Source: an uncultured Collinsella sp. (GTDB lineage: Bacteria; Actinomycetota; Coriobacteriia; Coriobacteriales; Coriobacteriaceae). Taken from it: DNA of 64,000 nucleotides. Below the pieces are notes generated by a model, which saw only the letters and a program-made list of their open reading frames with translations, ran no database searches and was not told the origin of the DNA. Where the stretch lies: the NCBI GenBank assembly GCA_905199225.1, contig CAJKFS010000001.1:1-64000 (forward strand). Reading direction: 5' to 3'. The translations under genes and the position numbers were made by a program. Of this stretch, positions 8,305 to 15,544 are shown one piece after another (the first letter of the stretch is position 1; every line of letters starts with the position of its first letter).

Positions 8305-9246
8305 ATGACAGCAAAGCCTTTCTTGCCCATTGACGATCAAGTCAGATTGCTTAAGCAAAGGGGTTTGACTGTTGACGACAACACGGCTCGCATTCTGATG
8401 AGCGAGGGTTATTACTCGATTGTTAACGGCTATAAGGATCCGTTTATTGATATGAGCTTAAGCTCGAAGTTCAATGAGGACCGGTATCGCAGCGGCGCAA
8501 CCTTTTCGGACCTATATTCATTGTTTACGTTCGATAGGGAGTTGAGGTCTCTAACATTTAAGTTTCTCATATTAGCCGAGGCCAAAATAAAGACCGCGAT
8601 CGCGTACACCTTTTCGAATGTTCATCGTGGTCCCAATGACTATTACTTGCAGTCTTCATTTTGTACTCAAGACGAATATTCTGCGACGGGAAAAGACGAG
8701 GCGAGATACGCCCGTGAGATTTCCAATCTGACGAGCATACTTAGCCGCAGGGCATTAAAAAGTAAATCTGAATTTGTTGCTCACTATCGCAATGAATATG
8801 GTTCGGTGCCGCTGTGGGTTCTGGTTAATGATTTGACGTTTGGAAACATGGAGCATTTCTACAATCTGATGAAGCCCGGCGAGCGGCGTACTTTTTGCAA
8901 AATGATTGTAGATGCAACTGGGAAAACCGGATCGAAGAAAAGCGGTTTCTTTAGCGAAAAGGCCGCTCAACTTTCAATTGAAACACTCGTTAAATTCCGT
9001 AACGTTTGCGCCCATGACGAGCGTCTTTATTGTGCTATGGTCGGAGGGCGCAAGAACATTAACTACATCCAGATGGTGTGGATGCTCAAACGTTATCTGA
9101 CCGAGATTGAATTCAGAACGTTTGTCGAAGAGTTGACGGCTCTGCTGAGTAGGTATTTGAAAACCTACGCGATAAAGCACATACTCGACCAAATTGGATT
9201 TGTTGAGCTGCTTCAAAAGTCACAAGATGCCACCCTGTTCGATTGA
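8305..9246 (+). CDS. Abi_2 (AbiD/AbiF) family HEPN protein
   Basis: The 313-aa protein is recognised as the Abi_2 family of phage abortive-infection proteins. The N-terminus matches the family pattern (DDQVRLLKQRGLTVDD, then SEGYYSIVNGYKDPF). The C-terminal third carries RNVCAH (R232 to H237), the R-x4-H motif of HEPN ribonucleases, within FRNVCAHDERLY. It probably cleaves cellular or phage RNA when triggered and is held inactive otherwise. GAGGAG (8294-8299) lies 5 nt before the ATG. The structured RNA immediately upstream is its likely partner. It is alone on its transcript; the next gene is about 280 bp away. Family is confident; RNA control is inferred from context. Confidence 0.85.
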   Translation: MTAKPFLPIDDQVRLLKQRGLTVDDNTARILMSEGYYSIVNGYKDPFIDMSLSSKFNEDRYRSGATFSDLYSLFTFDRELRSLTFKFLILAEAKIKTAIAYTFSNVHRGPNDYYLQSSFCTQDEYSATGKDEARYAREISNLTSILSRRALKSKSEFVAHYRNEYGSVPLWVLVNDLTFGNMEHFYNLMKPGERRTFCKMIVDATGKTGSKKSGFFSEKAAQLSIETLVKFRNVCAHDERLYCAMVGGRKNINYIQMVWMLKRYLTEIEFRTFVEELTALLSRYLKTYAIKHILDQIGFVELLQKSQDATLFD

Positions 9247-9524
9247 GGCTGAGGGCGTCGATACGGTTGAGTTGTCCTGCAATTGATATCCAAATGATTG
9301 CACGACAATCTCTATCGAGTATCCAACTTTGCAGAATTATGAGCTGTGGTCAATGAGATGGTCGATGAGTTCGACGGTGGAGTGGTCACTATCTTTTACA
9401 TTGAAGCCTAAGGCGATGGACATGCTTTAGATGGGACCGTTCTCACGTGCTGCTGGTTCATGAAGAGTTTTAGACAATTAGAATTAGTTTGGACATGGCT
9501 TATTTATCAAGGGGGCTGGCAAGA

Positions 9525-11315
9525 ATGCGTCGCAATATCTTTCTGGGTTTTGGTTGTAGCGGCTATCGCTCCTTTTTCGGAAGTGAAGACTCGCGCTTCG
9601 GTCCATTTGATAAAGTCCAAGTCCTAGCGGGACAGAATAACTGCGGAAAATCGTCTCTTGTTGATTTTGTTATTAAGGCAATGACATCCATTGACCAAAG
9701 AGGGGAAATCGCCCGCAATCGCTATCCCTTCACTAGGGAAGATGCGCCCTTGCTGCTGAAATCAGCGGGGGCAAATGACCCGTTGACTATTTCCCTGTGT
9801 ATAGATCGATCTGTTTTATTGGAGTCCTCCAGTTTAAAGCGACCTTCTGGAGATAAGCGGATGGCAGAGCTTTCTGAGTTATTTTCCCGTCCGCCGTATA
9901 TATCAAACGATGGAGATGGCGTTTGGCTTGACTTTCTAACGGCGTCGCCGGCTGCTGGGTCGTCTTTAGTAAATGATCTGATTGCGTCTTTCTCGCAGTA
10001 TAAAAGTGCAGGCTTGTCTATGGACCTGAATCGCTGCTCCCTTGATCCTCTCCAACACGGCGGTGATGACGAATCGTGCTATGCCGACATAATCCGCAGT
10101 ATTGTCCCGTGGGGGAATATCCCTCGCTTTGTTAAGGTCGATGCAATTAGGTCGGTTGAAGACGATGATTTTCCAGATCGCGATGTCGATCTTTGCAGCG
10201 GACGCGGTCTTCCAACAGCTTTGCTTCGCTTGTTTAATCCGGAGCGTTCAAATCATGCTCGGGCAGAAGCGCGGCTGAATAAGCTGCAAGGATTCGTGCG
10301 CGATGTCATGAACGACCCCCGTGCCTCTCTGCTTGTTTCGCATGAAAGCCATGAGATATCTCTTAAGACTTCCGATGCCGATTACCTGCCGCTTGAATCT
10401 TTGGGTACGGGAGTTACGGAGCTCGTAATTCTCGCTTCGATTATTGCTTGCAACGACAACAGCATTATCTGTATTGAAGAACCCGAAATTCATCTGCACC
10501 CGGCTCTGCAGGCGAGGTTTATGAAATACCTTCTCGAGGACGATTCAAACCGATTTATCATCACTACGCATTCTCCAACTGTTATTAACTATCCTGGCGT
10601 TCAGGTTGCCCATGTGTCTAAGACAAATGGAGTTTCTGGATGCAGACAGCTTGACGGTCTGGGTTGTGCTCGCGATTTGCTTGATGATTTGGGGGTCAAG
10701 CCCTCCGATCTGTTGCAAGCAAACTTTGTAGTGTGGGTTGAGGGGCCCTCGGACCGCGTGTACCTGAATTATTGGATTAAGAGATGGTCTGATGAGCATA
10801 ACATTTCGCTCGAAGAAGGTATTCATTACAGTGCAATGATTTACGGTGGCAAGTTGCTGAATGCACTAGATGCAAGTGCTGGCGAAGATATCCCCGCGGA
10901 GCTGATATCCCTCTTTAGAATCAATACTCATTTCTGCGTGCTGATGGATTCTGATAAGAAATCCTCTCATTCGAGACTTAATTCAACCAAGCGACGCATT
11001 ATTGACGAGTGCACACAGAACGGCGCAATGTCGTGGGTTACCTGGGGCGCAACAATTGAGAACTATGTTCCAGAAGATGTGCTTGCAGCTTCGATTGAGA
11101 AATGTTATTCGGGTAAAAAATGGGAGCATCCCCTTGGTGACAGATTTATTTGCCCGCTGAGCTTTACGTTTAAGGGTGGGAAAACGCATCCAGATAAAAT
11201 TAGGATTGCAAGGACTGCCTGTGGGGCCGGTTTTTCTCCGTTGGGTGATGCAATGAAACGCGTGGCAGAGTTGTGCGATCTGATATGTGCGGCCAATGAC
11301 GTTGAAACGCAGTAG
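9525..11315 (+). CDS. OLD-family ATP-dependent endonuclease (AAA ATPase plus TOPRIM)
   Basis: The N-terminal ABC/SMC-like ATPase has Walker A GQNNCGKSS (K42), a signature-like LESLGTGVTEL, Walker B CIEEPEIHLHP (E318, E319) and the H-loop TTHSPTV. A TOPRIM nuclease domain follows: VEGPSDRVY (E406), MDSDKK (D475, D477) and a later acidic site in TIENYVPED. This is the OLD architecture, used in phage defence (P2 Old, Gabija GajA). ATG 9525 is chosen because AAGGGGG lies 9 nt upstream, giving 596 aa; a TTG at 9489 and an ATG at 9495 are weaker. No UvrD-like helicase (GajB) follows, so it is not a standard Gabija pair. The next gene, 44 nt away, is an unknown protein that may be its partner. Confidence 0.85.
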   Translation: MRRNIFLGFGCSGYRSFFGSEDSRFGPFDKVQVLAGQNNCGKSSLVDFVIKAMTSIDQRGEIARNRYPFTREDAPLLLKSAGANDPLTISLCIDRSVLLESSSLKRPSGDKRMAELSELFSRPPYISNDGDGVWLDFLTASPAAGSSLVNDLIASFSQYKSAGLSMDLNRCSLDPLQHGGDDESCYADIIRSIVPWGNIPRFVKVDAIRSVEDDDFPDRDVDLCSGRGLPTALLRLFNPERSNHARAEARLNKLQGFVRDVMNDPRASLLVSHESHEISLKTSDADYLPLESLGTGVTELVILASIIACNDNSIICIEEPEIHLHPALQARFMKYLLEDDSNRFIITTHSPTVINYPGVQVAHVSKTNGVSGCRQLDGLGCARDLLDDLGVKPSDLLQANFVVWVEGPSDRVYLNYWIKRWSDEHNISLEEGIHYSAMIYGGKLLNALDASAGEDIPAELISLFRINTHFCVLMDSDKKSSHSRLNSTKRRIIDECTQNGAMSWVTWGATIENYVPEDVLAASIEKCYSGKKWEHPLGDRFICPLSFTFKGGKTHPDKIRIARTACGAGFSPLGDAMKRVAELCDLICAANDVETQ

Positions 11316-11359
11316 GTGAATTATCGACCTGTCAATCATGATTGAGGGGTGCGGCAGCT

Positions 11360-12370
11360 TTGGACAATAGCGTTGCGTATGAGTTGTATCTATACACGAT
11401 TGATACTTACAAGAGACTTGCCAGCACGCTTCCACTTGATGAGAGGCTTGCCCGTTTCGATCCTAATTGCTTTTCGAAATTAGGTGAACTTGAGCTTGGG
11501 GATGAAGCGTTTGCTGCGGTCTCGGTGCGTCTTATGCTGCAGCGCAAGTATTTTGTGCGCGGAAAGGACTTGTTTCTCAGGAGGCTGCTCAAGTCTGCTG
11601 AACGGGACTTCGCTTCTAGTAAGGATGTGATTGAATCCTTGCTGGATAGTCTTGATGCCCTTAATAGCCAATCAATTGAGTTTGCCTTTGGGGACGGCAA
11701 GGTTGTCGAGGGTGCCTTTGCAAACGTCGAAGATGTAATGTACGGAGTGCTGATGCACGCGGATATAACGCGGGCAGAGAACCTCGTCTCTGTTCCCGAA
11801 CACATGAGACTGGTCGCCCTGGCACCGTATATCGCGGGGAGAGAACAGATTTTGCTGCAGTTCTCTGAGTTCCTTCTTAATGCTGGAATCAAGCCGCTAT
11901 CGAGGAAAGAGGAAGCATCGGCAACTGTTTCGTTTGAATCAAAAGACGCTTGTCGCCAGATTGAGAATTCGCCATTTTGGCGAAATCTTCGCGGTAGAGA
12001 TCTTGGGGATGAGGACATTGAGAAAAAGGTTCAGCAAGGTTCGCGCGATGATTTAGAGATAATCACCGCTGTTCTACTATTCAAAGAGGCGCTTGGCAGA
12101 AGGCCCCTGGACCCCAGCGAACTCAATTCCCTTGTCGCACGGGAGACCATTTTCAGATGGGGTGATTATTTGCAAGCCGCCGAGCTTTTGGAAGGGGATT
12201 ATGGAATGAGCACTCTTGTTCGGTATCAAGAGGACGGCTCGGCCCTCGTAAAGCTTCTCCCAAACGTTCGAGAACCGTTTCTGATTGAGGGACCGCAGCT
12301 CATCGAGGGCGGGCATGAAATAGTTCTGGTGAAGCGGAACGGCATTTGGAAGATATGGGCTATGAGGTGA
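11360..12370 (+). CDS. Unknown protein encoded behind the OLD nuclease
   Basis: I recognise no family. The 336-aa product is largely helical and charged, with no membrane segment or nucleotide-binding motif. The last 50 residues look like a small beta-rich module (LVRYQEDGSALVKLL, then EIVLVKRNGIWKIWAMR), resembling the end of an NTF2-like fold. The start is taken as TTG 11360, with GAGGGG 10 nt upstream; a TTG at 11342 is also in frame. It is on the same strand as, and 44 nt after, the OLD gene, with the same AT-rich composition, so it is most likely the second gene of a two-gene module. It could be a sensor or specificity subunit, but the sequence gives no direct evidence. Confidence 0.6.
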   Translation: MDNSVAYELYLYTIDTYKRLASTLPLDERLARFDPNCFSKLGELELGDEAFAAVSVRLMLQRKYFVRGKDLFLRRLLKSAERDFASSKDVIESLLDSLDALNSQSIEFAFGDGKVVEGAFANVEDVMYGVLMHADITRAENLVSVPEHMRLVALAPYIAGREQILLQFSEFLLNAGIKPLSRKEEASATVSFESKDACRQIENSPFWRNLRGRDLGDEDIEKKVQQGSRDDLEIITAVLLFKEALGRRPLDPSELNSLVARETIFRWGDYLQAAELLEGDYGMSTLVRYQEDGSALVKLLPNVREPFLIEGPQLIEGGHEIVLVKRNGIWKIWAMR

Positions 12371-13082
12371 CTCTTTTCATCTAGTTTGGACGGCCTTTTA
12401 TCCATTGGCGGGCGACGTATCACTTCTTTTGCAATTTAACAGCCACATAGCGAGTACGGCCACGCCCAGTCATATGATTCCCGGCGCTAAATAGCAAATC
12501 ACTGACGTGGGCGCATGGACCGCGTCTTCGAGAGTCGCAACAGTTGACGAGGAATCGTCGCGTAGGGATATAAAGAATCTGGTGAGTGCGTTAGCCAGAG
12601 ATGGCTTTACCGGGTTGCCGATGGTGGAGCCGGGCGCTGGAAAAGTTCTTTGTCTTGTGACGATATGTTAAGATCGATACCGTTCAGTTCCCGGATCCGC
12701 GGGTCGGTGTAGTTGGCGTTGTAGATTGTCGTGTGCACGTCTTCAACAAAGCGGCTTCGCCTGTTTTCGGTTTCTTGATGGCATGGAAGCTCATCTTTTC
12801 TTGTTCCCCCAGGTCTCTTAAATTGCCTCGTCGAGAAGTTCTACAAAGAGCCTACTGTGACTTGCCAACTCATACACTGCAGTATAGCTTGCGCCCGCTT
12901 TCGCCTCGTGCCAGGCAAGCGGATCGTAGTAGGCGAGAACATTCAATACTGGAAGAAGGCATTGATATGGGAAGTGCCGTGCCTTTTTGCCACCAAAATG
13001 CCCACCGTGCTTAATGGCGTAATTCATAAGATTTGTTATGGTCTCGGCCGGCTAGTTACGGGCTGATTTCCTCAATCAAGGG
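12371..13082. other. Gene-poor stretch with traces of decayed coding sequence
   Basis: No intact gene is visible. On the minus strand, 13027 to 12818 reads a 69-aa protein-like frame (with LAYYDPLAWHEAK and SRLFVELLDEA). In a different minus frame, about 12800 to 12625 reads another protein-like stretch (with FVEDVHTTIYNANYTDPR). A stop and a frame change separate them, as expected for a decaying gene read right to left. I cannot name the ancestor. The rest of the stretch shows nothing I can support. Confidence 0.4.
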
Positions 13083-13190
13083 GAGATGGTGTAGAGTATT
13101 TTCCTACAATACAAAAGCTCTTCGGGAGCTTTAAGGGCGACGCTTTCTGTTAGAGAGTGTTGCCCTTTTTTCATGCATGTAATGTGCGAC
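13083..13190 (+). repeat. Diverged direct repeat, copy B (contains two hairpins and a T-run)
   Basis: This is the partner of 7979-8081. Here the structure is clearer. AAAGCTC-TTCGG-GAGCTTT (7-bp stem) is followed by a stem of about 14 bp with G·U pairs (near 13134-13166) and TTTTTT, a good intrinsic terminator. It lacks the palindromic left extension of copy A. The layout, two hairpins ending in T-rich sequence, resembles the ncRNA next to the Abi_2 gene, so it may be an orphan RNA gene. Confidence 0.6.
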
Positions 13191-13337
13191 GTGCTTGCTA
13201 AACGCCATTCCGGCAATGGGATGGTCGAGTGTGGGCGGTTTGCACCTTGCGCCTGCTGTCATTGGTGTAGCAAGCACTTGATTTAGCCTACTTAAAGTCT
13301 ATAATCAAAGAAAAACTCTGATATACCTTTTAAAACA

Positions 13338-14576
13338 ATGAAAAGAATGTTGAGTACCATGCTTTGCCAGTTCACCTTCAGGAACTATAGATCCTATCGC
13401 GACGAGACCGAGCTTTCCATGCAGGCAACATCGATGAGGGAGTTCGAGCGTTCCCTCATAGAGTGCCCTGACGGGCAGAATTTCCTTCCGGTAGCTGCGG
13501 TGTACGGGCCTAACGCTGGCGGCAAGTCTAACCTGCTCGAAGCTCTTGACTATATTCGTTCGGCGGTGGCAAGGCCGATCAGATTGTTGTCTGCCAGCAC
13601 TGATGTGCCAGAAGGTAACCGCTCTTCGATACCCCGTTGCTCTGCGTTCGAGTTCGATGACGTGTCGGCTGCTAAGCCCACCGAGTTCGAGCTCTACTAT
13701 CGCGCAGGTGAGCATGAGTACCGCTATGCCCTGTCCGTGCATGCGGACGAGATTGTGTCCGAAGGACTGTGGCGGCGCAAATTGGGGGCGTCACGCACAG
13801 CGATGCTGTTCGAGCGCGAGGGCACAGGGGTTGAGCTTGGTCCCACTCTGCGTAAGCTTGTCACGGCTGCGAGATTCAACCCGAGCCTGCCGTACCTGTC
13901 GTTTCTCTGCATCAACTTTGACGCGCCGGTGGTCAAGGAGGCTGCCAGCTGGTTTCTTGACGGGGTGTTCCTGAACTATAACAGCTCCTATCTGGAGCAG
14001 ATGCTCGAACAATTGCTCGACGAGGATGACTCACCCGAGGTCACGCGTTTTTTGTGCGCCGTTGATGTGCGTATTGATGGCTTCAGAGTGGAGAGGGCGC
14101 CGGAGTGGCGCGGCCAGCGCGTCTTCGTGAGGCACGAGGTGGGCGACAAGGCGTACGAGCTGCGTTTATCCGAGGAATCTGCCGGAACCCAGAAGCTCAT
14201 GGGGTTGGCTGCGTATCTGATGACAGCGCTTGAGCGTGGTGGCACCGTTGTGGTAGACGAGCTCGACGCCAAACTGCACCCGAAGCTTCTTCGCTATGTG
14301 ATTCTGCTGTTTAAGGATCCTGAGGTCAACAAGAGTGGCGCGCAGCTCATCTTCTCGTCCCAGGATGTGTCAACCATGCGAAACGATGTGTTCCGCCGTG
14401 ACGAGATATGGTTCGCTGCGCGCGGCGAGGGGGAGGCGAGCCAACTGTGGTCTCTCGCCGACATCCACGAGGCAAACGGTAATCTGGTAAGCAAGAACGC
14501 GGCTCTCGACAAGCAATACCTGTCTGGTCGCTACGGCGCCGATCCGTATCTCACCCGCATCGAAGAGTGGGATTAG
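13338..14576 (+). CDS. RloA/AbiLi-like AAA ATPase
   Basis: The 412-aa protein is an ABC-type ATPase of the AAA_15/AAA_21 group. It starts with the family N-terminus (LCQFTFRNYRSYRDETEL), has Walker A GPNAGGKSN (K63), a signature region SEESAGTQKL and Walker B VVVDELDAKLHP (D307, E308). A switch-like FSSQD near the C-terminus stands where the H-loop His usually sits. ATG 13338 and ATG 13359 are both possible starts; neither has a good ribosome site, and the family usually begins at the position of the second. The gene is separated by one base from the RloB-like gene. The pair corresponds to RloA-RloB, also called AbiL, an abortive-infection system. The ATPase is expected to sense infection and license its partner. 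Confidence 0.82.
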   Translation: MKRMLSTMLCQFTFRNYRSYRDETELSMQATSMREFERSLIECPDGQNFLPVAAVYGPNAGGKSNLLEALDYIRSAVARPIRLLSASTDVPEGNRSSIPRCSAFEFDDVSAAKPTEFELYYRAGEHEYRYALSVHADEIVSEGLWRRKLGASRTAMLFEREGTGVELGPTLRKLVTAARFNPSLPYLSFLCINFDAPVVKEAASWFLDGVFLNYNSSYLEQMLEQLLDEDDSPEVTRFLCAVDVRIDGFRVERAPEWRGQRVFVRHEVGDKAYELRLSEESAGTQKLMGLAAYLMTALERGGTVVVDELDAKLHPKLLRYVILLFKDPEVNKSGAQLIFSSQDVSTMRNDVFRRDEIWFAARGEGEASQLWSLADIHEANGNLVSKNAALDKQYLSGRYGADPYLTRIEEWD

Positions 14577-14577
14577 C

Positions 14578-15198
14578 ATGCTGGCGAAGAAGTCGAAGGG
14601 CTGGCGTAGCGGCAAGCGCGAGGGCAAGGAGACCGAGCCTCGCTACTTTGAGGGTGTGCGTGCGGCGTTGGGCGCGGCGAACGAGCGTAAGGTTGCCATT
14701 GTCGTTAAGGGGACCGGCAAACACACGCTTGACCTACTTGACTTCGCCGTCGAACACTGCCGCTATGCGCCCGAGACATTCGACCATGTGTGGCTCGTGT
14801 ATGACAAGGATGACTTTCCTGCGTCCGACTTTGACGCGATGGAGCGCAAATGCAACGAGCTCTCCGACGGTTCGAGGACCTTCCATGCGTTGTGGTCGAA
14901 CCCCTGCTTCGAGCTGTGGCCGCTTCTGCACTTTCGCTACACGACCGCGCATATGTCCGCGTCCGACTGCCAGCATGTCCTCGCGCAGGAGATGTCGAGA
15001 GACCTGGGCATCGAGTACCGCAAGAACTTGGACGGGCTGTTCGAGGTGGTGGACGGCAAACGAGGCGAGGCATTGCAGCGTGTTGGGCGCCTCGTCACAT
15101 ACCATAGGGGGCTGGGTAACGTTAAGCCATCTGCGCAAAACCCTGCAACCAAGGTGGGCGAAATTTTCGATGTAATCGGGCCGTATCTGGTTGGCTAG
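14578..15198 (+). CDS. RloB/AbiLii-like TOPRIM-type protein
   Basis: The 206-aa product shows the RloB pattern: GKETEPRYF near the N-terminus (E18, E20), VYDKDDF (D76 to D79) and SNPCFELWPLLHF in the middle. These place acidic residues as in a compact TOPRIM-like nuclease or phosphotransfer fold. Its ATG follows the RloA stop after a single base, so translation is probably coupled. The first residues are lysine/arginine-rich, suggesting nucleic-acid contact. It is the likely effector of the AbiL-type pair. The GC content is closer to the chromosome average than the genes at 2-12 kb, so this module may have arrived separately. Family assignment is confident; the biochemical activity is not established here. 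Confidence 0.82.
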   Translation: MLAKKSKGWRSGKREGKETEPRYFEGVRAALGAANERKVAIVVKGTGKHTLDLLDFAVEHCRYAPETFDHVWLVYDKDDFPASDFDAMERKCNELSDGSRTFHALWSNPCFELWPLLHFRYTTAHMSASDCQHVLAQEMSRDLGIEYRKNLDGLFEVVDGKRGEALQRVGRLVTYHRGLGNVKPSAQNPATKVGEIFDVIGPYLVG

Positions 15199-15544
15199 TC
15201 GAGTCTGTGGATTGGCTTTCCGGTTAGGGCGATTGGCGGATTATGATGCGCGATTGCAAATCCGGTGCGTAGGAGAAGTGCGGAGAAAAATCGAAACTCG
15301 CCGAGCATAGCCCGATTTCAGGCAACAAAACCGCAGGTCGCGGGTGCCCAAAACTAGGGTCTGGTCGACAGGTCTCGGTTTTTCACCCCACTTCCGAATT
15401 GGTCGCTCATTTAGCACTCTTGATGTCCCCACATCCTCTAAAAAAGTTCTTAAAACAGCCTTAAAGGCGTTCCAACTCGCGTTGACAGCGTAAAATACGC
15501 ATGTTTGACTATGACAGAAGTGGATTTTAGGGGAGGAGTACGCC
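15199..15544. other. Intergenic region before the Pel-type operon
   Basis: I see no gene in these 346 bp. The right end carries the operon's ribosome site (GGGAGGAG, 15531-15538) and a possible promoter, listed separately. The left part shows nothing I can support. Confidence 0.6.
15482..15512 (+). promoter_or_regulatory. Possible promoter of the Pel-type operon
   Basis: A consensus -35, TTGACA (15482-15487), is followed by GACTAT (15507-15512) at 19 bp, a little longer than ideal. The start codon is 33 nt further on. The -35 is strong, the -10 only fair. Confidence 0.4.

Noticed and set aside
9525..12370. Gabija system
   Set aside because: GajA-like architecture is present but the second gene has no helicase motifs.
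12733..13014. 93-aa plus-strand frame in the gene-poor stretch
   Set aside because: No family resemblance and no ribosome site; the minus strand reads more protein-like.
1588..15544. Prophage or integrative element
   Set aside because: No integrase, transposase, phage structural gene or tRNA attachment site is visible in the island.
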